Numbered from the stretch's first letter, positions 26,518-35,519 are shown. The stretch is 64,000 bases of DNA from AP-15 sp035538335 (GCA_035538335.1 DATLKN010000058.1:1-64000), one strand, 5' to 3'. Notes: generated by a model from the sequence alone, not told the origin. Translations and numbers: made by a program.

Positions 26518-27188
26518 TGACGCCGCCCTTCGCCCCGATCTATGAGGCCGCGCAGTTCCGCCACGGCGCTGCCGCTTTGGCGGCACGTCTGCCGCAACCG
26601 CGCTCCGCCGCCGAACTGCGGGAGCTTCCCGACGACCGCTATCTGTCGCTGATGTCGCTGCGCGTCTTTCGCGCCGGCCTCAAGCACAGCCTCGTCGACG
26701 CCAAATGGCCGGCCTTCGAGAAGGCCTTTCACGGTTTCGCGCCGGGTCCGATCTGCGCCATGTCGGACGAAGAGCTCGAAAACCTCCTCGCCGACAAGAG
26801 CCTCATCCGGCATTGGGGCAAGCTCAAATCGGTGCGCGACAACGCCGCCGCGACGATCGAGATCGCGCGGCAGCACAAGAGTTTCGGCATCTGGCTCGCG
26901 GCCTGGCCGGGCGAGCGCATCGTCGAATTGTGGGAGGCGCTCGCCAAGAATTTCAGCCAGATGGGCGGCAATTCCGGCCCCAGCTTCCTGCGCATGGCCG
27001 GCAAGGACACCTTCATCCTCAGCCCCTCGGTCATCGCGGCGCTGAAACATTGGGGCGCGATCGAGGCGCCGCCGAAAAACCGCCAGGACCGCGCCCTCGT
27101 GCAAGACGCCTTCAACGAATGGGCGACGGAAACCGGCCGCCCGCTCTGTCACCTCTCGATGATCCTCGCCAGCTCGATCGAGGAATGA
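26514..27188 (+). CDS. DNA-3-methyladenine glycosylase I family (Tag-like)
   Basis: 224 residues. Tag-superfamily helices are recognisable: KWPAFEKAFHGFAPGPICAM, LIRHWGKLKSVRDNAAATIE and a conserved C-terminus GRPLCHLSMILASSIE. The N-terminal Cys-containing zinc motif of E. coli Tag (MxRCxW) is missing, so this belongs to the shorter, non-canonical subgroup and may not bind zinc the same way. It would excise 3-methyladenine from DNA. ATG at 26514 or 26517; coupled to the AlkA-like gene. The convergent LLM monooxygenase ends 2 nt downstream. Confidence 0.8.
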   Translation: MMTPPFAPIYEAAQFRHGAAALAARLPQPRSAAELRELPDDRYLSLMSLRVFRAGLKHSLVDAKWPAFEKAFHGFAPGPICAMSDEELENLLADKSLIRHWGKLKSVRDNAAATIEIARQHKSFGIWLAAWPGERIVELWEALAKNFSQMGGNSGPSFLRMAGKDTFILSPSVIAALKHWGAIEAPPKNRQDRALVQDAFNEWATETGRPLCHLSMILASSIEE

Positions 27189-27189
27189 G

Positions 27190-28329
27190 CTATTTCGCGG
27201 CGCCGCGCAGACCGGCGCGCGCGAGGCGCGGCAACACCTCGGCGCAAAAATACGGCAGCTCGTCGAGATAGTTGACGAACGAAACCGCAATTCCGCGGAG
27301 TCCCAGCTCGGCGAGCCGCGAGAGTTCGGCGGCCACCGCGTCGGGGTCGCCGACGAGCGGCAGCCCGCCCATGCCGTTCGCCTGATGATTGCGGACGCGC
27401 TGAAACTCCTCGCGCGAATATTGTTCCGGCGTCACGTTCTTCATCGCCAGGATGTTGTCGACCGCCGCCCAATCGGCGTTGTCGACGACGGCGTGCCGAT
27501 AATAATCCTGCGCCTCGCGCACGTTCGCCCGGCAGGTGACGACGCCCACGGTATAGACGTCGATCTCGCGTCCGGCCTCGCGCGCCAGCGCCCGCACGCC
27601 CCGGACGTGCGCCGCCGTCTCGTCGAAAGAGATGCCGCGCGAGATCGTCGAGAACAAGGCGTCGCAGTTGCGGATCGCGAAGGCCTGGCCCGTCGGCGAG
27701 GCGCCGGCGTTCATGATCAAGGGGCGCGTGCCGCCATGAGGCTTCGGCTTCGCGCGCACGCCCTTCAGATCGAAGAAATGCCCGGCGAAATCGAAATCGT
27801 CGCGCCGGCCCCAGGCGAGCTTGACGACGTCGAGCCATTCCTGCGCGTACTCGTAGCGCGCCTCGTGGTCGCGCAAACTGGCGCCGAACATCTCGAACTC
27901 GCCCTCGTTCCAGCCGCACACCAGGTTGAGGCCGAAGCGGCCCTCGCCGATATGGTCGGCGGTGACGAATTCCTTGGCGGCGATCAAGGGCGCGATCAGC
28001 GGCGCGTGCACGGTGCCGAAGAGGGTGAGCCGCTCCGTCTTGGCGAGGAGGCCGCAGGCCCAGGCGACCGTCTCCCAGGTCGCGCCCTGGTAGTCGGTCT
28101 GCCCGCCATAGCCTTTCCAGCGCCCGATCGGCAGCATGAATTCGATGCCGGCGCGGTCGGCCATCTGCGCCAGCTTGACGCAGTCGGGCCAGCTGCCGGA
28201 CCAGCGCTCCGGCACCGTCGTGACGGCGCGGCCGGATGAGCAATTCGCGCCGAAAAGCCCGAGCTTCAGCCGGTTCCGGCTGCCCATCGCGGCGCGCGGA
28301 AGATTTGCAATCTTGCGGTCCAAGCTCAT
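27190..28329 (-). CDS. LLM-class flavin-dependent monooxygenase (RutA/SsuD-like)
   Basis: 379 residues. The luciferase-like TIM barrel is marked by LKLGLFGANCSSGRAVTTVP, EFMLPIGRWKGYGGQTDY, LTLFGTVHAPLIAPLIAAKE and GEGRFGLNLVCGWNEGEFEM, a segment typical of RutA and dimethyl-sulfone or alkanesulfonate monooxygenases. These use FMNH2 supplied by a separate reductase to cleave C-S, C-N or ring bonds with O2. No reductase is next to it. It is divergent from the Baeyer-Villiger-type monooxygenase 63 nt away, so a shared control region is possible. Confidence 0.87.
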   Translation of the reverse strand: MSLDRKIANLPRAAMGSRNRLKLGLFGANCSSGRAVTTVPERWSGSWPDCVKLAQMADRAGIEFMLPIGRWKGYGGQTDYQGATWETVAWACGLLAKTERLTLFGTVHAPLIAPLIAAKEFVTADHIGEGRFGLNLVCGWNEGEFEMFGASLRDHEARYEYAQEWLDVVKLAWGRRDDFDFAGHFFDLKGVRAKPKPHGGTRPLIMNAGASPTGQAFAIRNCDALFSTISRGISFDETAAHVRGVRALAREAGREIDVYTVGVVTCRANVREAQDYYRHAVVDNADWAAVDNILAMKNVTPEQYSREEFQRVRNHQANGMGGLPLVGDPDAVAAELSRLAELGLRGIAVSFVNYLDELPYFCAEVLPRLARAGLRGAAK

Positions 28330-28392
28330 ACTCGCCCGACGCCCTCGCCGCGATCATAATACGCGCGAGCGGCCGTTGCTTGCGAGGCGCCT

Positions 28393-29850
28393 ATGGCTGA
28401 GCGGAAATTTCGCGTGGTCGTCGTCGGCGCCGGCGTCGCCGGCCTCTTCATGGCGGAGAAGCTGAAGCGCGCGCATATCGACTTCACGGTCTACGAAAAG
28501 GCCGGCGAGGTCGGCGGCACCTGGCGCGACAACACGTTCCCCGGCCTCTTCGTAGATGTGCTGTCGCGGCAATACGAGTTTCCCTTCCAGCCGAATTACG
28601 GCTGGTCGCGCAAATATGCGCCGGCCGAGGAAATCTGGGCCTATATCAGGAAGGTGGCGCGCGACCGCGGGCTTTTGAAATTCATCCGCTTCAACGAGGA
28701 GGTCGCCTCGGCGCGCTTCACCGACGGCCGCTGGCATATCGAGACCGCGAAGGGCGAGCGCGACGCCGCCGACGTCTTCGTCTGCGCCACCGGCTTTCTG
28801 CACAAGCCGCTCTTCCCCGACATACCGGGGCGCGAGAGCTATGCCGGCATCTCGTTCCATTCGGCCAACTGGGACCATGGCGTGCCCTATGAGGGGAAGC
28901 GCTGGGGCGTCATCGGCAGCGGCGCGAGCGGGGTGCAGATCACCGAGGCGCTCGCCTGGGCGGGCTGCGAGGTCACGCAGTTCATCCGCCGCGCGCAATG
29001 GGTGCATATCCGCGAGAACCCGCACACGACCTGGTGGGAACGCGCAAAGCTGCGGCTCCCCGGCGGCTACGGCCGCGAGCAGCAGCGGCTGTGGCAATTG
29101 ATCAACGAGAGCGACCGCTGGCGCCTCGTGCCGGGGCCGCAGCGCGAGGCGATGGAGCGGGAATTCCGCTCCTATCTCGACATCGTCGAGGACCTGGAGC
29201 TGAAGAAGAAACTGACCCCCGACTACAATCTCGGCTGCACCCGCATCCCGAAATCGGACAAGAATTATTACGCGGCGGTGCAGCTGCCGAACGTGCGCAT
29301 CGTCAAGGGCGAGATCGCCCGCATCGTGCCCGAAGGGCTGGTGATGGCCGACGGAACGCGCGAAGAGCTTGATGTCGTCGTCTACGCCACCGGCTTCGAC
29401 GCGCACGCCTATATGCGGCCGATGCGGGTCAGGGGGCTGAACGGGGTGACGATCGAGGAAGCCTGGCGCGAGCAGATCTATTCCTACGGCGGCATCGCGC
29501 TGCCGGGCTTCCCGAACCTGTTCATGCTCTATGGGCCCTTCGGGCCGGTCAACAACGTGCCGGTGCCGCTCGGCCTCGACCAGGAGATCGCCTGCATCAT
29601 GCGCCTCGTCACCGAGGCGCGCGCCCGCCGCGCCGCCGTCGCGCCGACCGTCGCGGCGACCGAGAAATTCCTCGCCCGATTGGGCGCCGCCTTCCCCGGC
29701 ACGGTCTGGGTGGGAGGGTGCAAGAACTGGTACACCGGCGACCAGGCGCACCCGCTGCTGTGGCCGCTGCCGCAGCAGCAGCACAAGGCGCTTTTCGACC
29801 CCGTGCCGGTCGAGGATTTCGAATTCATTCCGACCGAAGCGGCCGATTGA
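28393..29850 (+). CDS. Flavin-containing (Baeyer-Villiger-type) monooxygenase
   Basis: 485 residues. FAD site VVVVGAGVAGLFMAEKL (8-24) and GGTWRDNTFPG (41-51); the monooxygenase fingerprint YxGxxxHxxxWD spans residues 150-161, a conservative variant of the BVMO consensus that starts with Phe; NADP site WGVIGSGASGVQI near 171. BVMOs insert one oxygen next to a ketone to give an ester or lactone, using NADPH and O2. The substrate cannot be deduced. GAGG lies 6 nt before the ATG. A phosphoesterase gene follows 26 nt later on the same strand. Confidence 0.88.
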   Translation: MAERKFRVVVVGAGVAGLFMAEKLKRAHIDFTVYEKAGEVGGTWRDNTFPGLFVDVLSRQYEFPFQPNYGWSRKYAPAEEIWAYIRKVARDRGLLKFIRFNEEVASARFTDGRWHIETAKGERDAADVFVCATGFLHKPLFPDIPGRESYAGISFHSANWDHGVPYEGKRWGVIGSGASGVQITEALAWAGCEVTQFIRRAQWVHIRENPHTTWWERAKLRLPGGYGREQQRLWQLINESDRWRLVPGPQREAMEREFRSYLDIVEDLELKKKLTPDYNLGCTRIPKSDKNYYAAVQLPNVRIVKGEIARIVPEGLVMADGTREELDVVVYATGFDAHAYMRPMRVRGLNGVTIEEAWREQIYSYGGIALPGFPNLFMLYGPFGPVNNVPVPLGLDQEIACIMRLVTEARARRAAVAPTVAATEKFLARLGAAFPGTVWVGGCKNWYTGDQAHPLLWPLPQQQHKALFDPVPVEDFEFIPTEAAD

Positions 29851-29876
29851 CTGCCCGATAGCGGGAGGATGGCCCG

Positions 29877-31352
29877 ATGCCGCCGCCGATCACCAACGTC
29901 TTCGTGCTGATGCTGGAGAACCGCTCGTTCGACCACCTGCTGGGCTTTTCCGGCATCACCGGAACCGACGCCGCGACCGGCCAGCCGACGACGGTCAACG
30001 GGCTCCAGGGCACGGAAGCGAACCTCTATCAGGGCCACAGCTATGCGGTGGCGCAGCCGGCCCTCGACACGATGCCGGTCGATCCCGGGCACGAATTTCC
30101 CGACGTGCTGACGCAGCTTTGCGGGCCGGGCGCGGCTTATCCGTCCGGCGGCGCCTATCCGGCCATCGACAACAGCGGCTTTGTCGCCGATTACGCGGCC
30201 TCGCCGTCGCCGCACGAGGGCAACGCCCCCGGCAATTTCGGCGACATCATGAAATGCTGCTCGCCGGCGCAGCTGCCGGTGCTCAATGCCTTGGCGAGGG
30301 CGTTCGCCGTCTGCGACAACTGGTTCGCCGCGATCCCGGGCCCGACCTGGCCGAACCGGTTCTTCGCGCATGCCGCCTCCTCCGGCGGACTCGACCACAG
30401 CCCGACCCCGATCGAGATCGCGGAGTGGGACGCGGTCGGTTTCGGCTTTCCAAACGGGACCATCTTCGCCGCGCTCGAGACGAAATTCGCCGGCAATGCC
30501 TGGCGCATCTTCGCCGGCGATGCGTTTCCCAATGTAGGGGCGCTGAGGGGGATCAGCCTCGGCGCGATTTCTTCCTTCGACCATTTCCCGGCCGCGGTCG
30601 CCGACCCGAATTATCCCTGGGCCTATACCTGGATCGAGCCGAATTACGGCAACGTCGCGAACGACACCTTCGAGGGCGGCAATTCGCAGCATCCGCTCGA
30701 CGGGCTCGCGCAGGGCGAGGCGCTGATCAAAAAGACCTATGAGGCGATCCGCAATTCGCCGCATTGGGCAACCAGCCTCCTCGTCGTCACCTGGGACGAG
30801 CATGGCGGCTTTTACGACCATGTCGCGCCGCCCGGTGCGACGCCGCCCGGCGACACCCAGCCGGGCAGCAAGCACAACCAATACGGCTTCACCTTCGGCC
30901 AGTACGGGGTGCGCGTCCCGGCGATCGTCGCGTCGCCGCTGATCCCCCCTAACCTGATCGACCACCGCATCTACGACCACAGCTCGATCCCCAAGACGAT
31001 CGAGACCATATTCGGTCTCCCCGCACTGACCGCGCGCGACGCCGCGGCGAACGATGTGACGCCGCTCTTGTCGCTCGCGACGGCGAGAGGCGATGCGCCG
31101 GCGAGCCTGCCCGATCCGGCGGCGCCGGCGGCGCCGCTGATGGCCATGCGCGCCGCGCCGCCCGACGCGAGTATCGACAAATCCCTGCCCGGATTTCTGC
31201 ATGTCGCGATGCGCCACGACATCGCATTGTCGCCGCCGGAAGCGCAGCCGGCCATTCTGGCGCGGGTGCAGGCGATCCAAACGCGGGCGCAGGCGGCGCA
31301 ATACCTCGACGAGGTGCGCGCCAAGGTGCATGCCCGCTGGGCGGAAGGATGA
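29877..31352 (+). CDS. Phospholipase C/acid phosphatase-like phosphoesterase
   Basis: 491 residues. Alkaline-phosphatase superfamily (phosphoesterase PF04185 type): VFVLMLENRSFDHLLGF at the N-terminus with the metal-binding Glu-Asn and the usual PGPTWPNRFF and TWDEHGGFYDHV motifs. Members hydrolyse phosphodiester or monoester bonds of lipids or nucleotides. Related secreted enzymes carry a Tat signal; this one starts immediately with the catalytic domain (PPPITNVFVLM), so it is probably cytoplasmic. GGAGG stands 8 nt before the ATG. The stop overlaps the in-frame ATG at 31349 of the rhodanese gene by 4 nt. Confidence 0.88.
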   Translation: MPPPITNVFVLMLENRSFDHLLGFSGITGTDAATGQPTTVNGLQGTEANLYQGHSYAVAQPALDTMPVDPGHEFPDVLTQLCGPGAAYPSGGAYPAIDNSGFVADYAASPSPHEGNAPGNFGDIMKCCSPAQLPVLNALARAFAVCDNWFAAIPGPTWPNRFFAHAASSGGLDHSPTPIEIAEWDAVGFGFPNGTIFAALETKFAGNAWRIFAGDAFPNVGALRGISLGAISSFDHFPAAVADPNYPWAYTWIEPNYGNVANDTFEGGNSQHPLDGLAQGEALIKKTYEAIRNSPHWATSLLVVTWDEHGGFYDHVAPPGATPPGDTQPGSKHNQYGFTFGQYGVRVPAIVASPLIPPNLIDHRIYDHSSIPKTIETIFGLPALTARDAAANDVTPLLSLATARGDAPASLPDPAAPAAPLMAMRAAPPDASIDKSLPGFLHVAMRHDIALSPPEAQPAILARVQAIQTRAQAAQYLDEVRAKVHARWAEG

Positions 31353-31363
31353 GGAGCGGAGGG

Positions 31364-32257
31364 ATGCCGGTGAACGCAGCGAAGGAAGGTTTTGTGCACC
31401 CCGAATTCCTGGCGACCACGGATTGGCTCGCCGAGCACCTCGCGGACCCGGGCCTCGTCGTGCTCGACTGCACGATGCATCTGATCCCCGACCCGAAAAT
31501 CACCTACACGGTCAAATCCGGCCGCGAGGATTTCGAGAAGGGCCACATCCCGGGCGCGCAATTCGTCGATCTGCAGGAGGATCTGTCAGACAACGAAAAA
31601 TTGCCGCTGCGCTTCATGCTGCCGCAACGGGCGGCGTTTGCCGCGGCGATGCGCCGCTTCGGCATCGGCGATCGCAGCCGGGTCGTGACCTACAGCACGA
31701 CGACCCCGCAATGGGCGACCCGGGTGTGGTGGGTCATGCGCAATTTCGGCTTCGACAATGCGGCCGTGCTCGACGGCGGCTATGCGAAATGGGCGCGCGA
31801 GGGGCGCGCCGTCGAGACCGGCCCGGCACGACCGCGGGCCGCCTCCGATTTCGCGGCGCCGCAGCAGCGCCCGCTGATGGTCGGCAAGGAAGAAGTGCTG
31901 GCCGCGATCGCCAATGGCGAGACCTGCACGATCAACGCCCTGCAGGCGGTGCAGCATGCCGGCACCGGCGGCAACACCTATGGGCGCCCCGGCCGCATCG
32001 CCGGCAGCGTCAACGTGCCGACGGCGGGCCTCGTCGATCCGGCGACCGGCACCTATCTGCCGGCCGTGGCGCTGCGCGCCAAATTCGACGCGGTGCACGC
32101 CTTCGACAAGCGGGTCATCACCTATTGCGGCGGCGGCATCGCGGCGAGCGTCACGGCGCACACGCTGGTGATGCTCGGCCATCCCGATGTGAAGCTTTAC
32201 GATGCCTCGATGTCGGAATGGGCGAAGGACGAAACGCTGCCGATGGAGACCGGTTGA
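31364..32257 (+). CDS. Two-domain sulfurtransferase (rhodanese/mercaptopyruvate type)
   Basis: 297 residues from the ATG at 31364, chosen for the GAGGAG 7 nt upstream; ATG at 31349 would add five residues. Two rhodanese domains: the first (residues ~10-135) begins DWLAEHLADPGLVVLDCTMH, the second ends with VITYCGGGIAASVTAHTL, where the single catalytic Cys sits in the CGGGIA loop. It would transfer sulfur from thiosulfate or 3-mercaptopyruvate to an acceptor. It overlaps or abuts the phosphoesterase and lies 17 nt before the dioxygenase gene. Confidence 0.9.
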   Translation: MPVNAAKEGFVHPEFLATTDWLAEHLADPGLVVLDCTMHLIPDPKITYTVKSGREDFEKGHIPGAQFVDLQEDLSDNEKLPLRFMLPQRAAFAAAMRRFGIGDRSRVVTYSTTTPQWATRVWWVMRNFGFDNAAVLDGGYAKWAREGRAVETGPARPRAASDFAAPQQRPLMVGKEEVLAAIANGETCTINALQAVQHAGTGGNTYGRPGRIAGSVNVPTAGLVDPATGTYLPAVALRAKFDAVHAFDKRVITYCGGGIAASVTAHTLVMLGHPDVKLYDASMSEWAKDETLPMETG

Positions 32258-32274
32258 AAGGGAGCTGAAGCGCC

Positions 32275-33363
32275 ATGCCGCCTGATGACGCAAGCCTGAT
32301 GACGTCGCCGCGCACGGCGCAGCGGCGGCCGGTCGATGGTCCTTCGGCCTGGATCGGCGCCGAGATGAAGAAGCGCGCAGACGAGTGGACCTACCGCCTG
32401 TCGCCGGCCGAGGCCGCGGAGATCGAAAGCGCCGTCGCGGCGGTGCGCGCCCGCGGCCTCGACATCGCCCGGATCCGCCGCGCGGATTTCCCGCTGCCGA
32501 GCGTGAGGCCGGTGCTCGACCGGCTGCGCCGCGAGGTAGTCGACGGCCGCGGCTTCGTGCTGTTGCGCGGCCTGCCGGTCGAAAACCGGCCGATCGAGGA
32601 AGGCGCGACCGCCTTCTGGGGCGTCGGCAGCTATTTCGGCAGCGCCCGGTCGCAAAATGCCAAGGGGCATCTGCTCGGCCACGTCTACGATTTGGGCCTG
32701 AGCACGAGCGATCCGAACAACCGCAGCTATGCGACCGCCGAGGAGCAGCGCTTCCACATCGACCGTGCCGACCTCGTCGCGCTGTTGTGCCTGCAGCGCG
32801 CGAAGTCGGGCGGGCTTTCGGCGATCGTCAGCTCGATGACGGTGCACAATGTCATGCTGGCGCGCCGGCCCGACCTGTTGGAGCGGCTATACCGGCCGTT
32901 TCCGACAGACCGGCGCGGCGAGGTGCCGGAAGGCAAGGGGCCGTTTTACGAGGCGCCGGTCTTCAACGAATATCGGGGCCTTCTCTCGGTCCTCTATTCG
33001 CGCCTCCATATCGGTTCCTCGCAGCGCTTTCCCGAGGCGCGGCGGCTGGAGCCCATCGACCTCGAAGCGCTCGACATGTTCGCCGCGCTGGCGGGCGACC
33101 CGGAATTGCGCCTCGACATGAGCTTCATGCCGGGCGACGTGCAGATCCTGCACAACCACACGATCCTGCACGCCCGCACGGCCTACGAGGATTGGCCCGA
33201 GCCCGAGAAGAAGCGCCACCTGCTGCGACTGTGGCTCGCGCCGCCCGGCGCCCGGCCGCTGCCGCCGGTCTTCGCCGAAGTCTACGGCGACCTGACGGTC
33301 GGCGACCGCGGTGGCATCATCTGCCCGGGCACCCGGCTGCACGCGCCCTTGCAGCCGGGGTGA
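32275..33363 (+). CDS. TauD/TfdA-family 2-oxoglutarate-dependent dioxygenase
   Basis: 362 residues. The double-stranded beta-helix carries the iron triad: RFHIDRADLVALLC has the HxD pair, and PGDVQILHNHTILHART supplies the distal His, with RHLLRLWLAPP giving the Arg for 2-oxoglutarate. GRGFVLLRGLPVE near residue 95 is a family hallmark. It hydroxylates an unidentified small molecule using Fe(II), O2 and 2-oxoglutarate. It is the last of a run of four rightward genes (monooxygenase, phosphoesterase, sulfurtransferase, dioxygenase) that may act on one substrate class. Confidence 0.87.
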   Translation: MPPDDASLMTSPRTAQRRPVDGPSAWIGAEMKKRADEWTYRLSPAEAAEIESAVAAVRARGLDIARIRRADFPLPSVRPVLDRLRREVVDGRGFVLLRGLPVENRPIEEGATAFWGVGSYFGSARSQNAKGHLLGHVYDLGLSTSDPNNRSYATAEEQRFHIDRADLVALLCLQRAKSGGLSAIVSSMTVHNVMLARRPDLLERLYRPFPTDRRGEVPEGKGPFYEAPVFNEYRGLLSVLYSRLHIGSSQRFPEARRLEPIDLEALDMFAALAGDPELRLDMSFMPGDVQILHNHTILHARTAYEDWPEPEKKRHLLRLWLAPPGARPLPPVFAEVYGDLTVGDRGGIICPGTRLHAPLQPG

Positions 33364-33390
33364 GGGCAGTCAAGTCCGCGTTCTTCGCTG

Positions 33391-33453
33391 TCATTGCGAG
33401 CAAAGCGAAGCAATCCCGACGAGATCGCCGCGGCGCTTTGCGCCTCGCAATGA
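33391..33453. repeat. Intergenic palindromic repeat
   Basis: TCATTGCGAG at 33391-33400 is matched by CTCGCAATGA at 33444-33453, 10-bp perfect arms around a 43-nt spacer containing AAGCGAAGCAATCCC. It sits between convergent genes. Related fragments occur at 21989-22006 and 38806-38820. Confidence 0.75.
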
Positions 33454-33466
33454 CGGCACTCCGCCG

Positions 33467-34717
33467 TCAGCGCTTTCCGGCTCGCGCGCGGGCCGCGTCG
33501 AGATCGGGCAGGTTGCTCGCCGAGGCGACCTCGCCCAGCCGCGATCCCCGGGTGACCGAAAGGGCGGCGACGGCGGCTTCGTTCTCGTTGATCTTCGCCA
33601 TGATCGCGTCCTTGGCGCGCTCGAAGACGCCGCGGTTGGTGGCGACAAAATGCTGCGATTGCCGCAGGCCCGCGAGGTAGCCGTTGATCTCGGGCACGAC
33701 GTAGCGCGCCACCATGTCCCAGCTGCGCATCGTGTTTTCCGGGTTTGCCCAATCGTGCACGAAGCCGACGACGGTGCCGAAGCCGCCGCTGATTTCGAGC
33801 ACGGATTTGATGCGCGCGGCCAGGTCGTCGGGCGTGCCGATCGTCGCCGCCGCCGCTTCGGAGAAGGCGGTCTTTTCGAGCGCCTCGTCGGGGTCGCGGA
33901 AGGCCGTCGCGCCGGGCCGCTGCAAGGTCCCGACGATGTACTCGTTGTGATGCCGGAAGAGCCCGTCGCGGGCTTCGGCGAGCGCCTTCTCGCGGGTCTC
34001 GGCGATGTGCCAGCTGAGCAGCACCCGCCAGTCCTTGCGGTCGACACTCCTGCCGTGCTTCTTCGCGGCGGTTTCAGCGAAACTCCACTGCGTCGCGAGC
34101 GCATTGAGGCCCTCTTGCGACAAGGAGCCGATCGAGATGACGCCGATGCCGTGCTTGCCGGCGAGCGTCATGCCCGACGGGCTGATCTGCGAGGCGACGG
34201 CGAACGGCATCTCCTCCTGCAACGGCAAGAGCTGCAATGCGGCATCTTGCAAGGTGAACCAGTCGCTCTGCGCGGTCACCCGCTCGCCCTGCATCAGGCG
34301 GCGGATGATGCCGATCGCCTCGTCCTGGCGGTCGCGCTGCAGCATCGGGTCGATGCCGAGCGTATGGGCGTCCGAGGCGAGCGCGCCGGGGCCGGAGCCG
34401 AAAATCGCCCGGCCGCCCGTCATGTGGTCGAGCTGCACCATGCGCTGCGCGACGTTGAACGGGTGGTGGTAGGGCAGCGAGACGACGCCGGTCGCGAGCT
34501 TGATGCGCGAGGTGCGCTCGCCTGCGGCGGCGAGGAACATCTCGGGCGAAGCGATCATCTCCCAGCCGCTCGAATGGTGTTCGCCGCACCAGAATTCGTC
34601 GTAGCCGAGCCGGTCGAGCGCCTCGACGAGGTCGAGGTCGCGGCGGAACTGCAGCATCGGGTGCTCGCCGACGGGATGATGCGGGGCGAGAAAGGCGCCG
34701 AATTTGAGACGCGGCAT
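33467..34717 (-). CDS. LLM-class flavin-dependent monooxygenase (luciferase-like)
   Basis: 416 residues, ATG at 34717 with GAGGAG 6 nt upstream. KFGAFLAPHHPVGEHPMLQF, DEFWCGEHHSSGWEMIASPE and the flavin-phosphate segment KLATGVVSLPYHHPFNVAQR are typical of the bacterial luciferase-like family, with the long C-terminal helical region of limonene or nitrilotriacetate-type enzymes. FMNH2 would come from an unlinked reductase. It follows the SDR gene by 13 nt on the same strand, suggesting sequential oxidation steps. Confidence 0.88.
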   Translation of the reverse strand: MPRLKFGAFLAPHHPVGEHPMLQFRRDLDLVEALDRLGYDEFWCGEHHSSGWEMIASPEMFLAAAGERTSRIKLATGVVSLPYHHPFNVAQRMVQLDHMTGGRAIFGSGPGALASDAHTLGIDPMLQRDRQDEAIGIIRRLMQGERVTAQSDWFTLQDAALQLLPLQEEMPFAVASQISPSGMTLAGKHGIGVISIGSLSQEGLNALATQWSFAETAAKKHGRSVDRKDWRVLLSWHIAETREKALAEARDGLFRHHNEYIVGTLQRPGATAFRDPDEALEKTAFSEAAAATIGTPDDLAARIKSVLEISGGFGTVVGFVHDWANPENTMRSWDMVARYVVPEINGYLAGLRQSQHFVATNRGVFERAKDAIMAKINENEAAVAALSVTRGSRLGEVASASNLPDLDAARARAGKR

Positions 34718-34730
34718 TCGTCGGTTCTCC

Positions 34731-35480
34731 TCAGTAATACCCGGCGCCGCCGTTGACGTGGATCGTCTGGCCGGTGATGAAGCCGCTGTCCTCGCTGACG
34801 AGGAAGAGGCAGGTCGCGGCGATCTCCTCGGGCTTGCCCTGGCGCCCCAATGGGATGCCGCCGGCGTTCGGCACGCGGCCCTGATACCATTCGGGGTGGT
34901 CGCGCCGCGTGTCGATGATGCCGGGCGAGACGACATTGACGCGGATGTTGTGCTCGGCGAATTCGGAGGCGAGCGCGCGCGCCATGCCGACGAGCCCCAT
35001 CTTCGCGGCCGAGACCAGCGCGCGCCCCTTGCCGCCGGTGAAGGAACCGTCGCCGGTAAAGAAGAGAATGCGGCCGTAGCGGTTCTCGACCATCGAGGGG
35101 ATCAGGGCGCGCGTCAGGTAGAGTGCGCCGTCGAGGACGACGCCGCGCACCAATTCCCAATCCTCCGCGGCGATCTCCGTGAAGGGCTTGTGCGGCCGGA
35201 TCGCGGCATTGTTGACGAGGATATCGACGCGGCCGAATTCGGCGAGCGCGCGTGCCGCCATCGCCTCGACCTCTTCGCGCTTCGCCGCGTCGGCGATGAC
35301 CGCGATCGCCTTCACGCCAAGGGCGCGGGCTTCGCGCGCGACGGCCTCGGCCTCGGCCTCGTTGCTGCGCGCGTTGACGACGACATGCGCGCCTTCGCCC
35401 GCGAGCCGCAATACCGTGGCGCGGCCGATGTTGCGGCCGGAGCCGGTTACCAGGGCGACTTTCCCCTCGAGCTTACCCAT
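34731..35480 (-). CDS. SDR-family protein lacking the catalytic Ser and Tyr
   Basis: 249 residues, GGAGGAGG before the ATG. The fold is a classical SDR: VTGSGRNIGRATVL (11-24), VNNAAIRP (89-96) and IHVNGGAGYY at the C-terminus. The active site is changed: the YxxxK motif reads VSAAK (156-160), with Val for Tyr, and the position of the catalytic Ser, 13 residues before, is Gly143. Lys160 is kept. It may still bind NAD(P) but probably does not perform normal SDR chemistry, unless Thr142 or Ser146 substitutes. It precedes the LLM monooxygenase gene. Confidence 0.85.
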   Translation of the reverse strand: MGKLEGKVALVTGSGRNIGRATVLRLAGEGAHVVVNARSNEAEAEAVAREARALGVKAIAVIADAAKREEVEAMAARALAEFGRVDILVNNAAIRPHKPFTEIAAEDWELVRGVVLDGALYLTRALIPSMVENRYGRILFFTGDGSFTGGKGRALVSAAKMGLVGMARALASEFAEHNIRVNVVSPGIIDTRRDHPEWYQGRVPNAGGIPLGRQGKPEEIAATCLFLVSEDSGFITGQTIHVNGGAGYY

Positions 35481-35519
35481 CGGCCTCCTCCATCCGTTGC
35501 GCGGACATCGTGCGCAAGC

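Noticed and set aside
29529..31331. 600-codon minus-strand frame opposite the phosphoesterase gene
   Set aside because: Antisense shadow; the plus-strand frame carries all phosphoesterase motifs and a ribosome site.
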